Assembly: GCA_036397995.1 (NCBI GenBank)
Contig: DASWHX010000046.1
Span: 1 to 64,000 of the forward strand
DNA from: DASWHX01 sp036397995
Lineage (GTDB): Bacteria > Bacteroidota > Bacteroidia > Cytophagales > Cyclobacteriaceae
DNA length: 64,000 bases
Direction of reading: 5' to 3'
In this document: one piece after another, positions 52,291 through 62,219 of the stretch
How positions within the stretch are numbered: position 1 is the stretch's first letter
Layout: each line of letters begins with the position of its first letter
Notes under the pieces: model-generated
What the model was told of the DNA's origin: nothing
The model's database searches: none
Seen by the model: only the letters and a program-made list of their open reading frames with translations
Made by a program: the position numbers and the translations under genes

Positions 52291-53354
52291 AAATCAAGTC
52301 CGAATTTTTCCGCCAGTACTTTAAGTGATTCTTCAACCTTAGGATCCAGGTTAATCCCGTTTTTTAGCCGTTTAATTTCTTCCTCTCGCTCCACATCGCC
52401 TGGTATTAATACCCTTTCCTGGCCGTCGATGGTTTGTGCATTTCTGAACCTGCCAATCCATTTATCCATGTTTTCCTTGAATTCTTTTGCGTCTCTGAAT
52501 GCATCAATTCTCATTACTCCAAAAAAATGACCTATGCCATCACCAACCAAATCGTTCCTGACTGGCAGGAAGCTGACAAACGGCGGCACCCACGGACCAT
52601 AATTTGCGCCAGATAAAATTGCTGAAAAAATATCTACCAGGGAACCCAGGATATAGCCTTTGTGGCCGCCTGTTTCTCTGATTCCGCCTAAAGGCAATAA
52701 TGCGCCGCCATTTTGAACTTCGTTAGGATCCTGAGAGGGGAGGCCTTCTTTTGTCTGCACCCAACCTATTGGAGCCTTTCCACCCTGTCGCTGCAGTATT
52801 TCGAGCTTTCCATTAGCGGCGGTTGTGGTAGCAAAATCAGCAACATATGGAGGTTCTGTACCGGCGGGAATCGCCACAGAAATTGGATTCGTTCCAAGTA
52901 GTCTTTCTTTAGAGAATGTCGGAGCAACGAGTGGGCTTGCATTTGTCATTGAGATTCCAATCATGTCATGCTGCAAGGCAAGCATTGAATGGTAGGCGGC
53001 AATTCCAAAATGATTTGAATTTCTGACTGCCACCCATCCCGTTCCGACTTTTTTTGCTTTCTTTATTGCAATCTCCATGGCGAATGGTGACACGACCAAA
53101 CCAAGTCCTCTATCACCATCAACTACTGCCGTGCCCGGTGTTTCATGAGTTATTCTGATCACCGGCTTACTATTGATTCGACCTGCTTCCCATAGTCTAA
53201 CATATCCGGGAAGCCGGGCAGATCCATGCGAATCTATCCCACGAAGGTCTGCTGAAATCAAAACGTCTGCTGCAAGGTTTGCATCAATGGGGCTACATCC
53301 CATTTTAAGAAAGACGTTGGTGCAAAATTCTTTAAGGCGGGCAGGTATAACCAT
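52287..53354 (-). CDS. Type 2 malate/L-lactate dehydrogenase family protein
   Basis: A 355-residue NAD(P)-dependent oxidoreductase of the Ldh2/MDH2 family, which acts on malate, L-lactate, ureidoglycolate or related 2-hydroxy acids. It lacks a Rossmann fold; the family motifs are DSHGSARLPGY with His43 and NSNHFGIAAY with His115, plus LGTNPISVAIP and GHKGYILG. The substrate cannot be told. It follows the Ppx-like gene by 8 bases on the minus strand. Confidence 0.9.
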   Translation of the reverse strand: MVIPARLKEFCTNVFLKMGCSPIDANLAADVLISADLRGIDSHGSARLPGYVRLWEAGRINSKPVIRITHETPGTAVVDGDRGLGLVVSPFAMEIAIKKAKKVGTGWVAVRNSNHFGIAAYHSMLALQHDMIGISMTNASPLVAPTFSKERLLGTNPISVAIPAGTEPPYVADFATTTAANGKLEILQRQGGKAPIGWVQTKEGLPSQDPNEVQNGGALLPLGGIRETGGHKGYILGSLVDIFSAILSGANYGPWVPPFVSFLPVRNDLVGDGIGHFFGVMRIDAFRDAKEFKENMDKWIGRFRNAQTIDGQERVLIPGDVEREEEIKRLKNGINLDPKVEESLKVLAEKFGLDF

Positions 53355-53362
53355 GTTTGAAA

Positions 53363-54304
53363 TTACACCAGATATTTTTGTGATTTCAAAAATTCTGAAA
53401 AAATTCCCTCTTTTAGAGAATAAGAGGAAACCCGAACTCCTTCAAATGAGTTCATCATTATAACTGATTGGATTAAAATTGAAGCAACCACAATAAGATC
53501 TACCCGCATTTCTATCATCCCTGAAATTTGCAGTCTTTGGGCTCTGTTTTTAGAGATTATTTCAAGCTGAATATCTTTCATCCCTTCAATGGACAATGGA
53601 AGTTCGGTTTGGTCCGGAACAATCGCGATGTCATTTTTTCTCCTGTAAATCTCACTGAGGGTGTCAAATGTGCCGGAAGATCCTATAAGGATTTTAGGTT
53701 TGTAAACATTGAGGGCCTGATACAGAGGAGTAAGCTTTTCAATCAAATATTGTTCAACATTTCTGATTTCACCGGGAAGAATAGGATCATTTTCCTGAAA
53801 TTTGTCGCTTAATCTTTGTGCACCTATTTCAAGGCTTTTCTTCCATTTTATTCCAGAGGAGTTCCCAATAACAAACTCAACACTTCCGCCTCCTATGTCC
53901 ATTATCAGGCCATCTGCTTCATCCATTTTCAATGCTAATGAAACACCTTCAAAGATATAAGCCGCTTCCTTTTCACCCGAAATGATCTCAATATCCATTC
54001 CCGTTATTCCAGTCAACTGGTCAATTATTTCTGACGAATTTCCGGAACTTCTGAGTGCGGAAGTAGCCACACATTTTGTACGCTCAACTTTGTACAAGTC
54101 AAGGAGATTCTTAATATGAAGAGCGGCAGAAAATGCTCTGTTTGCTGACTCAGGGGTTATAACACCTGTATTGATTCCACCCTGGCCAAGAGCAACATGA
54201 ATTTTTTCTTTATGGATAAATGAATACTCCATCCCCTCCATTTCCGCTACCAGAACATGAAAAGTATTCGTTCCAAGATCAACTATTCCGACTCTTGTTT
54301 TCAT
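53363..54304 (-). CDS. Exopolyphosphatase/pppGpp phosphatase family protein
   Basis: A 313-residue Ppx/GppA protein of the ASKHA fold. The phosphate-1 loop is DLGTNTFHVLV at the start and the phosphate-2 loop is DIGGGSVEFVIG near 142. It has only the core domains, without the C-terminal HD-like part of E. coli Ppx. It hydrolyses polyphosphate or pppGpp; which one cannot be read. First gene of a minus-strand pair with the dehydrogenase. Confidence 0.92.
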   Translation of the reverse strand: MKTRVGIVDLGTNTFHVLVAEMEGMEYSFIHKEKIHVALGQGGINTGVITPESANRAFSAALHIKNLLDLYKVERTKCVATSALRSSGNSSEIIDQLTGITGMDIEIISGEKEAAYIFEGVSLALKMDEADGLIMDIGGGSVEFVIGNSSGIKWKKSLEIGAQRLSDKFQENDPILPGEIRNVEQYLIEKLTPLYQALNVYKPKILIGSSGTFDTLSEIYRRKNDIAIVPDQTELPLSIEGMKDIQLEIISKNRAQRLQISGMIEMRVDLIVVASILIQSVIMMNSFEGVRVSSYSLKEGIFSEFLKSQKYLV

Positions 54305-54434
54305 AAAAAATTTGACGCGAATATAGTGTGAAGTTGAGATTCCGTCAATTCAAGTCCTTTATTTAATCATTATGGAATTGCAGGGCTAAATTCTCCAAAG
54401 TTTCTTAATTTGGCTTTCTACATTACAAAATCAT

Positions 54435-56018
54435 ATGGCAAAGAAAACCTCCAAATCGAAGTCTAAATGGGTAACATCCAAAGAGAAGTTCGCCTTGCTT
54501 GAAAGGAAAAACAAGCAGGCTTTGCTTGGCGGAGGTGAAGACAGGATTATTGCTCAACACAACAAGAACAAATTAACTGCCAGGGAGAGAATTGAATTAC
54601 TGATTGATAACGGAACTTTTAATGAAATTGGAAAATTTGTCAAACATCGATCGAAAGATTTTGGACTTGATAAAGTACAGGTATTGGGTGATGGGGTTAT
54701 TACCGGCTATGGATTGGTGAATGGAAGATCTGTCTACGTATTCTCGCAGGATTTTACAATTTTGGGAGGTTCGTTATCAGAAACTCATGCGGAGAAGATT
54801 GTTAAACTGATGGATCTTGCACTAAAAAATGGAATTCCCTTAATTGGGTTAAATGATTCAGGAGGCGCGAGAATTCAGGAAGGGGTAGTATCTCTGGGGG
54901 GCTATGCTGATATTTTCTACCGGAACACGCTGGCCAGCGGCGTGATACCACAGATATCTGCGGTTATGGGCCCATGCGCCGGTGGTGCCGTTTATAGTCC
55001 TGCAATCACAGATTTTATTTTAATGGTTGAGCACACCTCTTATATGTTTGTGACAGGACCAAACGTTGTAAAGTCTGTTACACAAGAAGAAGTTTCTGCT
55101 GAAGAATTAGGTGGTACTTCTACGCACAGCACCAAAAGTGGTGTAACTCATTTTTCCTGTGCCAATGAGGTGGAATGTATTCAACAAATAAAGCAGTTGC
55201 TTAGCTATATGCCCCAAAACTGTGAAGAACAACCTCCCCTGTTTGAATATGACCCTTCTGAAGAATTACGGCCTGATTTGGACACAATAATTCCTGACAA
55301 TCCAAATCAACCATATGATATCCGTGAAGTAATTGATCAAATCATTGATGGAAATACATTCCTGGAAGTGCACGAAAATTTTGCTGAAAATATAGTAGTG
55401 GGGTTTGCCAGACTGGCTGGTCGAAGTATTGGCATTGTGGGAAATCAGCCTTCAGTACTTGCGGGTGTATTGGATATCAACTCCAGCATCAAAGGCGCAA
55501 GGTTTGTGAGATTTTGTGACAGCTTCAATATTCCCTTGCTGGTATTGGTTGACGTACCAGGGTTTTTACCAGGAACTGACCAGGAGTGGAATGGTATTAT
55601 TACTAATGGCTCAAAATTGCTTTACGCATTCAGTGAAGCTACCGTTCCACGTATAACTGTCATTGTCAGGAAGGCATACGGCGGAGCATACGATGTGATG
55701 AATTCAAAGCATATTGGAGCCGACCTTAATTATGCCTGGCCAAGTGCAGAGATTGCCGTTATGGGTGCCAAAGGTGCAGCCGAGATTATCTTTAGAAAGG
55801 AAATTCAATCTTCTAAAGATCCTCAGAAAAAGCTGGACGAGAAAATAGATGAATACACCAAAAAATTTGCTCATCCTTATATTGCCGCCGCCAGGGGATT
55901 TATTGATGAAGTAATTTACCCCAGGGAAACAAGAGAAAAGTTAATTGGAGCTTTCAAAATGCTGGAAAATAAGGTGGATAAGATTCCAAGTAAAAAGCAC
56001 GGTAATATCCCCTTGTAG
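54435..56018 (+). CDS. Acyl-CoA carboxylase, carboxyltransferase subunit
   Basis: A 527-residue subunit of the propionyl/acetyl-CoA carboxylase beta type, which transfers CO2 from carboxybiotin to acyl-CoA. Two crotonase-like halves are seen: NDSGGARIQEGV and GPCAGGAVYSPA in the first, LVDVPGFLPGTDQEWNGI and RKAYGGAYDVMNSKHIGAD in the second. It probably works with a biotin carrier such as the one at 16792-17301. The SDR gene follows after 4 bases. Confidence 0.95.
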   Translation: MAKKTSKSKSKWVTSKEKFALLERKNKQALLGGGEDRIIAQHNKNKLTARERIELLIDNGTFNEIGKFVKHRSKDFGLDKVQVLGDGVITGYGLVNGRSVYVFSQDFTILGGSLSETHAEKIVKLMDLALKNGIPLIGLNDSGGARIQEGVVSLGGYADIFYRNTLASGVIPQISAVMGPCAGGAVYSPAITDFILMVEHTSYMFVTGPNVVKSVTQEEVSAEELGGTSTHSTKSGVTHFSCANEVECIQQIKQLLSYMPQNCEEQPPLFEYDPSEELRPDLDTIIPDNPNQPYDIREVIDQIIDGNTFLEVHENFAENIVVGFARLAGRSIGIVGNQPSVLAGVLDINSSIKGARFVRFCDSFNIPLLVLVDVPGFLPGTDQEWNGIITNGSKLLYAFSEATVPRITVIVRKAYGGAYDVMNSKHIGADLNYAWPSAEIAVMGAKGAAEIIFRKEIQSSKDPQKKLDEKIDEYTKKFAHPYIAAARGFIDEVIYPRETREKLIGAFKMLENKVDKIPSKKHGNIPL

Positions 56019-56022
56019 TTTT

Positions 56023-56724
56023 ATGAACGAGAAAGTTATTATAGTAACAGCAGCCAGCAAAGGAATCGGCCGGGCTTGTGCAATTAAATTGGCTGAACAA
56101 GGTTGTAAACTTTCGCTGATGTCTCGATCGGAGGAAATTTCGGAAGTTCTTCCAGGAAAAGATTTTCAGGCAACTATTGGTGATGTAGGAAAATTGGAGG
56201 ACCTTGAAAAACTGGTAGCTCATACGATGTCAAAATTTGGCAGGGTAGACGGTGTGGTTAACAACACCGGACATACAGCCAAGGGAGATTTAATTTCTAT
56301 ATCTGATCAGGAATGGCAGCAGGCTTTTGAGATTGCATTTCTCAACACGGTAAGAATGGCACGACTTGTGACTCCGCTTATTCAGAGGCAGGGTACAGGT
56401 TCAATAGTAAATATTTCAAGTTTTGCAGCTAAAGAACCATCCTTGCTATTTCCCACTTCTTCAGTAATCAGGGCTGCTTTGAGCAATTATGCTAAACTGT
56501 ACGCTACCCGGTTTGGACATAGGAAAATCCGGATGAATAACGTCCTTCCAGGCTATGTGGACTCGTATCCCCTGGATAAAGAAACAATAAAAACAATCCC
56601 AATGGGAAGGCCGGCCAAGACCGAGGAAATAGCTAATTTAGTCGCATTTTTAATATCAGATGAATCATCTTATATCAATGGTCAATCAGTTGTTATTGAT
56701 GGCGGACTAAATAAATCCTTTTAA
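56023..56724 (+). CDS. SDR-family protein lacking the catalytic Tyr/Lys
   Basis: A 233-residue short-chain dehydrogenase/reductase-like protein. The ATG at 56023 is chosen because VTAASKGIGRACAI (cofactor loop) follows at once. NNTG replaces the usual NNAG and Ser133 of the active site is present (NISS). Where the family has YxxxK, this protein has S146 and R150 (SSVIRAAL), so classical catalysis is doubtful. The C-terminal DGGLN is conserved. It lies between a carboxyltransferase and a peptidase in one operon. Confidence 0.9.
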   Translation: MNEKVIIVTAASKGIGRACAIKLAEQGCKLSLMSRSEEISEVLPGKDFQATIGDVGKLEDLEKLVAHTMSKFGRVDGVVNNTGHTAKGDLISISDQEWQQAFEIAFLNTVRMARLVTPLIQRQGTGSIVNISSFAAKEPSLLFPTSSVIRAALSNYAKLYATRFGHRKIRMNNVLPGYVDSYPLDKETIKTIPMGRPAKTEEIANLVAFLISDESSYINGQSVVIDGGLNKSF

Positions 56725-56726
56725 TT

Positions 56727-57806
56727 ATGGACAAGAAGAGCGAAAAGTTTTTATATCAATATCTTAACAATGCATCGCCAACCGGCTTTGAGTCTTCCGG
56801 TCAGCAAATTTGGCTGGATTACATAAAGTCTTATGTTAACAAATATTTTACAGATACATATGGTACAGCAGTGGGAGTAATCAACCCCGATGCAAAATAT
56901 AAGGTGGTTATTGAAGCCCACGCGGATGAGATTTCCTGGTTTGTAAATTACATTACTAAGGAAGGTTACATTTATGTAATAAGAAATGGAGGTTCAGATC
57001 ACATTATTGCACCATCCAAGAGGGTAAATATTCACACTGATAAAGGAATCGTTAAAGGAGTTTTTGGATGGCCGGCTATTCACGTTCGGGATAAAGATTC
57101 AGAAAAAGCACCTGCCCTTGATAATATCTTCATAGACGTAGGATGCCATTCAAAGAAAGAGGTAGAACAACTTGGAGTTCATGTTGGATGCGTTATAACC
57201 TTTGAAGATGAACTCACAACCCTTAATAAACGATACCTTGTGGGCCGGGCTCTGGATAACAGGATCGGCGGGTTCATGATTGCCGAGGTTGCAAGAAGGC
57301 TGAAGGAAAAGAAAAAGAAACTTCCGTTTGGGCTGTATGTAGTTAATTCGGTTCAGGAAGAAATCGGCTTGAGAGGTGCGCAAATGATTGCTCAAAAAAT
57401 TAGTCCCGACCTTGCCATCATAACGGATGTTTGTCATGACACGCAGTCACCCATGTATAATAAAATAAAGAGCGGAGATCAAAAATCAGGTGATGGGCCG
57501 GTTTTAACTTACGGACCTGCTGTGCAAAACAACGTGTTGAAATTCATTATAGAGGTTGCAAAGAAAAACAAGATTCCATTTCAACGACAAGCGGTGTCCC
57601 GGTCAACAGGTACGGATACCGACTCTTTTGCTTATTCAAATGAAGGTGTAGCATCGGCGCTGATTTCTCTTCCTCTTAAATATATGCACACAACAGTGGA
57701 AACCGTGCATTTTGCTGACATTGAGAACGTAATTAAGCTTATTTTTGAAACTGTGTTGAGTGTTAAACCAGGTCAGAATTTTAAATACCTAAATAAGGCT
57801 ACCTGA
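56727..57806 (+). CDS. M42-family aminopeptidase
   Basis: A 359-residue metallo-aminopeptidase of the M42 family (glutamyl aminopeptidase/deblocking type), usually a large dodecamer that degrades peptides. Metal-binding and catalytic blocks: EAHADEISWFV, GRALDNRIGGFM and NSVQEEIGLRGA, with IITDVCHDTQ later. It starts 2 bases after the SDR gene. Its end overlaps the T9SS cargo gene on the other strand by 8 bases. Confidence 0.93.
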   Translation: MDKKSEKFLYQYLNNASPTGFESSGQQIWLDYIKSYVNKYFTDTYGTAVGVINPDAKYKVVIEAHADEISWFVNYITKEGYIYVIRNGGSDHIIAPSKRVNIHTDKGIVKGVFGWPAIHVRDKDSEKAPALDNIFIDVGCHSKKEVEQLGVHVGCVITFEDELTTLNKRYLVGRALDNRIGGFMIAEVARRLKEKKKKLPFGLYVVNSVQEEIGLRGAQMIAQKISPDLAIITDVCHDTQSPMYNKIKSGDQKSGDGPVLTYGPAVQNNVLKFIIEVAKKNKIPFQRQAVSRSTGTDTDSFAYSNEGVASALISLPLKYMHTTVETVHFADIENVIKLIFETVLSVKPGQNFKYLNKAT

Positions 57807-60800
57807 TAATAAGTATCTTCTTTGATCGAAAAACTCCGTCTCCTGTTAAAGTAACAATATATAAATTGCTAATCAAAGTTGGAAGTTCAATTCGGATTTC
57901 GGGATCATTGAATTGCTTAGTGTAAACCTCACGGCCTGTTTGATCAACTATTTTCATGGCTAAATTCCTTCCATTGAAATTTTCAAGGATTAAAGAATAA
58001 ATACTTTCACTTTTTATAATATGAAAATCAAACTTACCGGAATTAGACAGGAATAAAACATTGGAGAATTTCTGTTTATTTCCATCGGAAATTCCAAGTA
58101 TCCTGAAATAAGCCTGGCCTGGAACCTCGTCAAGATGCATATAGCTGTAAGACGATTTACCATTGACAGGGGTAACCTCTGCAAAGGTCTGAAACTCGCT
58201 CCCATTTAAACTTTTTTGAATTTCATACGCAATATAAATGCTCGTCGGATTAGTTTTCCAGTCTAAGGATATCTGGCTGCCAAGCTTATTGGTAGAAAGT
58301 TCAATTTCATTAACAGGAAGGCCGGTAATACCTGTTGCCTTCCCAAACGTGAAAGTGCTGAACGAAGTTACATTTGCGGTTATGCCACCTTCTCCTCCTG
58401 CACCTATGCTGCTGCCGGGAGTAATACTTCCACCAATATTTTGCCAGGGTCCGGTTCCAGAGTATTTTGATATAATTAGATCAGATGACAAGACATCAAT
58501 GTCACTTTGGTTGGCATCTTTCCAAAAAAAAGTAACATCGCCCGTCGCCGTACCGCTCAGCCGGTTTAAGGTCCAATACTCCAGACTGCTCACATGATTA
58601 ATTGCAGCATCAAGATTTGCCATGTCGACAGGTTCCTGATAATGGTAAGAAGCTGCAAATAAGTTTGAGGAAGTTCCTCCGGTCAGGATAGAAATGGAAA
58701 CAGGTGCCCAGATTCCCGCATCTCCGGTGGGAAAGGTGAAGTCTCCCGGGATATTTCCTCTTTTGGCAACGGTTCCTTCAATAAAGCTGCCATTATTGCC
58801 TGTGGAAGAATTTGCGCCATTTTCAATTGTAACATCAAATGAATTGGTTTCAATAATGCCATTCACTAAAGACAGAAAATCTAAAATCTGTAGCCTAAAC
58901 CCAAGTGAAGCCGTGCCTCCTGATTTGTTTATTTCCAAATTTCGAAAAGAAGGGATATTTGAAGTCCCATCAAGACGAACAAAGTTTTGATTTGTGGATC
59001 CATCCAGAATAGTTGTTCCCGATAACTCGCTAAATCCGAAGGCTGGACTTGAAGAATTTGTATTTATGATAATATCTCCAGCAATTGTACAATCACTGTT
59101 ATAACACGGCTGCAGAAAACCTGTATTGGATTTAATAAGCGTTAAGTTACCATTAAAGTCATCTGGTTTACCTGGGTCGTATGCCAATCTTAGGCGAGCT
59201 GTTCCGGCATTCTCAAAAGTTACATTTGAGTTAAACGTATTTGCACCCGGGCAGTAACTATTTATTGTACCGGTTGTTTTGAAAGAGGAAGAATTATTAA
59301 AAGAATTTCCTTCCAGGAGGAGGATGGGTGTTTCCACAATTACCGGAGCATTCCAAATGGTGTTAATAAAATTTAGCGTTGAGGAACCGGTAAGGGAAAG
59401 ATTATAGGTTGAAGCAGATCCAAATTGAGATACATTTCTGAGACGCAGAGTGCCTGTCTCGAATCCGGTTGATCCAATATTGACAATTGCGCCAGGGTTT
59501 AATGTTACACTTCCTGCGTTGCCAAGATAAACCCCCGCGCCACTGGTACAATTAACAGATATGCTATTATTAAAGGTGGAACTGGATGAGGAAAATTCCG
59601 AGAAGCGTATATATCCCCCTCCGCCCGTACTCTCCTGATTTACTATAACCGGGCCATTAAAAACATTGCCGGAACTATAGCCGCTCATGAAGATCCTGGA
59701 TAAGGAACCGTAATTATTTAAAGTTACCTGACCATTATAAACATCTGGCGGAGTAGCCGCGTTAGCACCGAAAAGGATAAAGTAATTGCTTGAATTGGTA
59801 ATACTTAGATCACCATCATATTGGTTGCCTCCTAAGCTGGCGTCATCAAGATCTCCGGTCTTCTCCACAGATAAAGAGTTACGGAACCTGCTAAATGAAG
59901 TAAAGAATCTTGGTGATTCAATTTGAATAGGACGATTAAATATGCACGATTTTATGTTAAGCGTAGCTCCATCTGTCAGTATCAAATCCATTAAGTCTGT
60001 ATTGAAATCCTGAATGCTTTGAAGAGTTAAAGTGCCTCCAGTGAAATTGGAAATTTTGATATTGGCTCCGGGATTGAAATTTATTTGGGAAGTGGCATTT
60101 CCGAAATGAATATTTCCCACTGCGTTATCAATACTTATAGTAGAACTAAAATTGGAAGTACCGCTATAACCTAGCCAGAGAGTGCCGGTACCATAATTAT
60201 TAAGGTCAATTAAATCTTCAAAAGTATCTCCCGACAGATTTCCCATGATCAGATTGCCGGCGCCGGAAATTTCCAGCACAGAATTAGTGTAAAAAATGTT
60301 GTCACCTGCCGAATAATTATCTGCATTTCCCGATTTGCTGAAATAAACCGATTCAATAAATTCATTTCCACTTAAATAAACATCGGAACTCAATGAGTAA
60401 GTAATAACTTCTAAGCTTGTATTTTCAAATCTGGTTGTTCCTGAATTGAAAATAATTAGGAAGGGAGCGCCAATGGAAGAAAATATTGATCCTGAGGTAA
60501 TTTCTACTTCACCGAAAATAGAAACATCATTGCCATCAAGGTCTATGGTTCCTGTGAAGTCTGTTATATACAATCCTGCCAGTGAAATGGATGCTGACAA
60601 CTTCGCGTCATAATTTGAACTGGAGGCGGAAAAGTAAACTACATCCGTTGATAATGGTGTCCCCGGGGGAGTCCAATTTACCGGATTATTCCAATCTCCA
60701 TCCAATGATGAATTTATCCAGGTTTTAGTTTGGGCATTAGAGTACTGGCAGGCGCAAAACAGATCAAAAATCAGTAAAAAGGAAAATATACTATTCCAAC

Positions 60801-60807
60801 AATTCAT
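57799..60807 (-). CDS. Large secreted repeat protein with T9SS sorting domain
   Basis: A 1002-residue exported protein. Signal peptide: residues 1 to about 26, ending SNAQ. A segment like SLDGDWNNPVNWTPPGTP follows, common at the front of Bacteroidota secreted proteins. Residues about 90-620 are Asn/Gly/Ser-rich beta repeats, probably a parallel beta-helix, with related units near 166, 324 and 519. Residues about 845-920 look like a fibronectin-type domain. Residues about 925-1002 (KIVDQTGREVY, SNLYIVTLTGDG, FRSKKILIIR) are a type A sorting domain. It is thus expected on the cell surface or released by the type IX system. No enzymatic motif is visible; adhesion is a guess. Confidence 0.88.
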   Translation of the reverse strand: MNCWNSIFSFLLIFDLFCACQYSNAQTKTWINSSLDGDWNNPVNWTPPGTPLSTDVVYFSASSSNYDAKLSASISLAGLYITDFTGTIDLDGNDVSIFGEVEITSGSIFSSIGAPFLIIFNSGTTRFENTSLEVITYSLSSDVYLSGNEFIESVYFSKSGNADNYSAGDNIFYTNSVLEISGAGNLIMGNLSGDTFEDLIDLNNYGTGTLWLGYSGTSNFSSTISIDNAVGNIHFGNATSQINFNPGANIKISNFTGGTLTLQSIQDFNTDLMDLILTDGATLNIKSCIFNRPIQIESPRFFTSFSRFRNSLSVEKTGDLDDASLGGNQYDGDLSITNSSNYFILFGANAATPPDVYNGQVTLNNYGSLSRIFMSGYSSGNVFNGPVIVNQESTGGGGYIRFSEFSSSSSTFNNSISVNCTSGAGVYLGNAGSVTLNPGAIVNIGSTGFETGTLRLRNVSQFGSASTYNLSLTGSSTLNFINTIWNAPVIVETPILLLEGNSFNNSSSFKTTGTINSYCPGANTFNSNVTFENAGTARLRLAYDPGKPDDFNGNLTLIKSNTGFLQPCYNSDCTIAGDIIINTNSSSPAFGFSELSGTTILDGSTNQNFVRLDGTSNIPSFRNLEINKSGGTASLGFRLQILDFLSLVNGIIETNSFDVTIENGANSSTGNNGSFIEGTVAKRGNIPGDFTFPTGDAGIWAPVSISILTGGTSSNLFAASYHYQEPVDMANLDAAINHVSSLEYWTLNRLSGTATGDVTFFWKDANQSDIDVLSSDLIISKYSGTGPWQNIGGSITPGSSIGAGGEGGITANVTSFSTFTFGKATGITGLPVNEIELSTNKLGSQISLDWKTNPTSIYIAYEIQKSLNGSEFQTFAEVTPVNGKSSYSYMHLDEVPGQAYFRILGISDGNKQKFSNVLFLSNSGKFDFHIIKSESIYSLILENFNGRNLAMKIVDQTGREVYTKQFNDPEIRIELPTLISNLYIVTLTGDGVFRSKKILIIR

Positions 60808-60874
60808 AGTTTAAATATATATTAATTAATACATGAATAGTATAAAAAGATAGGTAAAAAATTACACCTGTTAT

Positions 60875-62107
60875 TTAATTTGCAAATTCCATAACAGATT
60901 CAAGCTGATTCCAAAAACCTGGATATGATTTGTTAATAACTGAGGGATTCTCAATCAAAACATCAGTGAAGAGCATAAGAGGGGCAAATGCCATTGCCAT
61001 TCGATGATCTTCATAAGTGCGGATTCGGATTTGCTTTGGTAGTTCACCAGAAATAGTTAAAAAGCTTAAAGAATATGAATTATCCTGATTTTTTAAAAAT
61101 GCCACACCAATTTTTGAAAGTTCTTTTTGTATGGCTTTGATTCTATCGGTTTCTTTAATGGAGAGGGTATCCAATCCATTGAACTTTGCCCTTACTTTAA
61201 GTAAGGCACACAAAACTATAATAGTTTGAGCCAGGTCAGGATTTTCAATAAAATCGAAGATCTTTCTCTGTCTAAATTTAATCCTGGTCAACTCATATCC
61301 ACCCGGAATAGGTCGAGATCGTACTCCGAAACCCTTCATAATTGAGATTAATTTTGCATCACCCTGCCGTGGGTGATGGCTAAGACCAGTCAAAAGAATC
61401 CTTTTAGCGTTGGAAAGCCTGAACAATGAATACCAATAGCTTGCCGCTGACCAATCTCCATCTACTTTTACTTTACGCTTCCGGTATTTTCCCTCTTTGA
61501 TAAAAATGCTACTTGCCTTCACAATTGGCTTTATTCCGAATTGCCCCATCAGCGAAGAAGTAAGCAGAATATAGGGTTTGCTAACAACCTTTCCTGCTAA
61601 AGTTATAGTTAGACCGCCGTCCAATTTTGGACCAATCATCATTAATGCCGAGATAAACTGACTGCTTATGCCACCGCTTATTTGAACTTTATTTTTCCCC
61701 GAGTGCACAAAATCAGCAATTTCTATTGGAGGAAACCCTTTGCTGCCCAGATACTTAATGTTAGCACCTAACTTCTTAAATGCTTCCACCAGGTCCCCAA
61801 TTGGCCTCTTATGCATTCTTTCTGAACCTTTCAATATTTTACGTTTGCCGGTAACAGCAAAGTAAGCAGTCAGAAATCTCATGGCCGTTCCGGCATCTCC
61901 AACGTCAATTGTTTTGCCTGAGTTGGTCAAAGCTCTTTGGAAAATAAGTGTATCCCGCGAGGAAGATAAATTCAGGAGGGTTGAAATACTACCCGACAAT
62001 GCATTAATCATTAAATACCGGTTGCTTTCACTTTTGGAGGGCGGAAGAGTAATTTTTGCTCCTTCTTTTAATTGGGATTTTTTTAAGAGCAAGGATTCAC
62101 TTTTCAT
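60875..62107 (-). CDS. aroA: 3-phosphoshikimate 1-carboxyvinyltransferase (EPSP synthase)
   Basis: A 410-residue enzyme that joins shikimate 3-phosphate and PEP, sixth step of the shikimate pathway. Seen: LPPSKSESNRYL (substrate-binding Lys/Ser/Arg), GDAGTAMRFLTAYFA, and near the end ETDRIKAIQKELSKIG and EDHRMAMAFAPL. Slightly shorter than E. coli AroA (427). It lies downstream of aroB in the same direction, with a small opposite-strand gene between them. Confidence 0.95.
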   Translation of the reverse strand: MKSESLLLKKSQLKEGAKITLPPSKSESNRYLMINALSGSISTLLNLSSSRDTLIFQRALTNSGKTIDVGDAGTAMRFLTAYFAVTGKRKILKGSERMHKRPIGDLVEAFKKLGANIKYLGSKGFPPIEIADFVHSGKNKVQISGGISSQFISALMMIGPKLDGGLTITLAGKVVSKPYILLTSSLMGQFGIKPIVKASSIFIKEGKYRKRKVKVDGDWSAASYWYSLFRLSNAKRILLTGLSHHPRQGDAKLISIMKGFGVRSRPIPGGYELTRIKFRQRKIFDFIENPDLAQTIIVLCALLKVRAKFNGLDTLSIKETDRIKAIQKELSKIGVAFLKNQDNSYSLSFLTISGELPKQIRIRTYEDHRMAMAFAPLMLFTDVLIENPSVINKSYPGFWNQLESVMEFAN

Positions 62108-62219
62108 GATTAAGTAAAGTCAGAAAGGTTTAGTAGAATTTTTTCGTGCAAATTTGGCAACTTTTTTGCATATTTAGGTGTTAAATATAAATAACAAATC
62201 AAAGTTAATTAGAAAGTAA

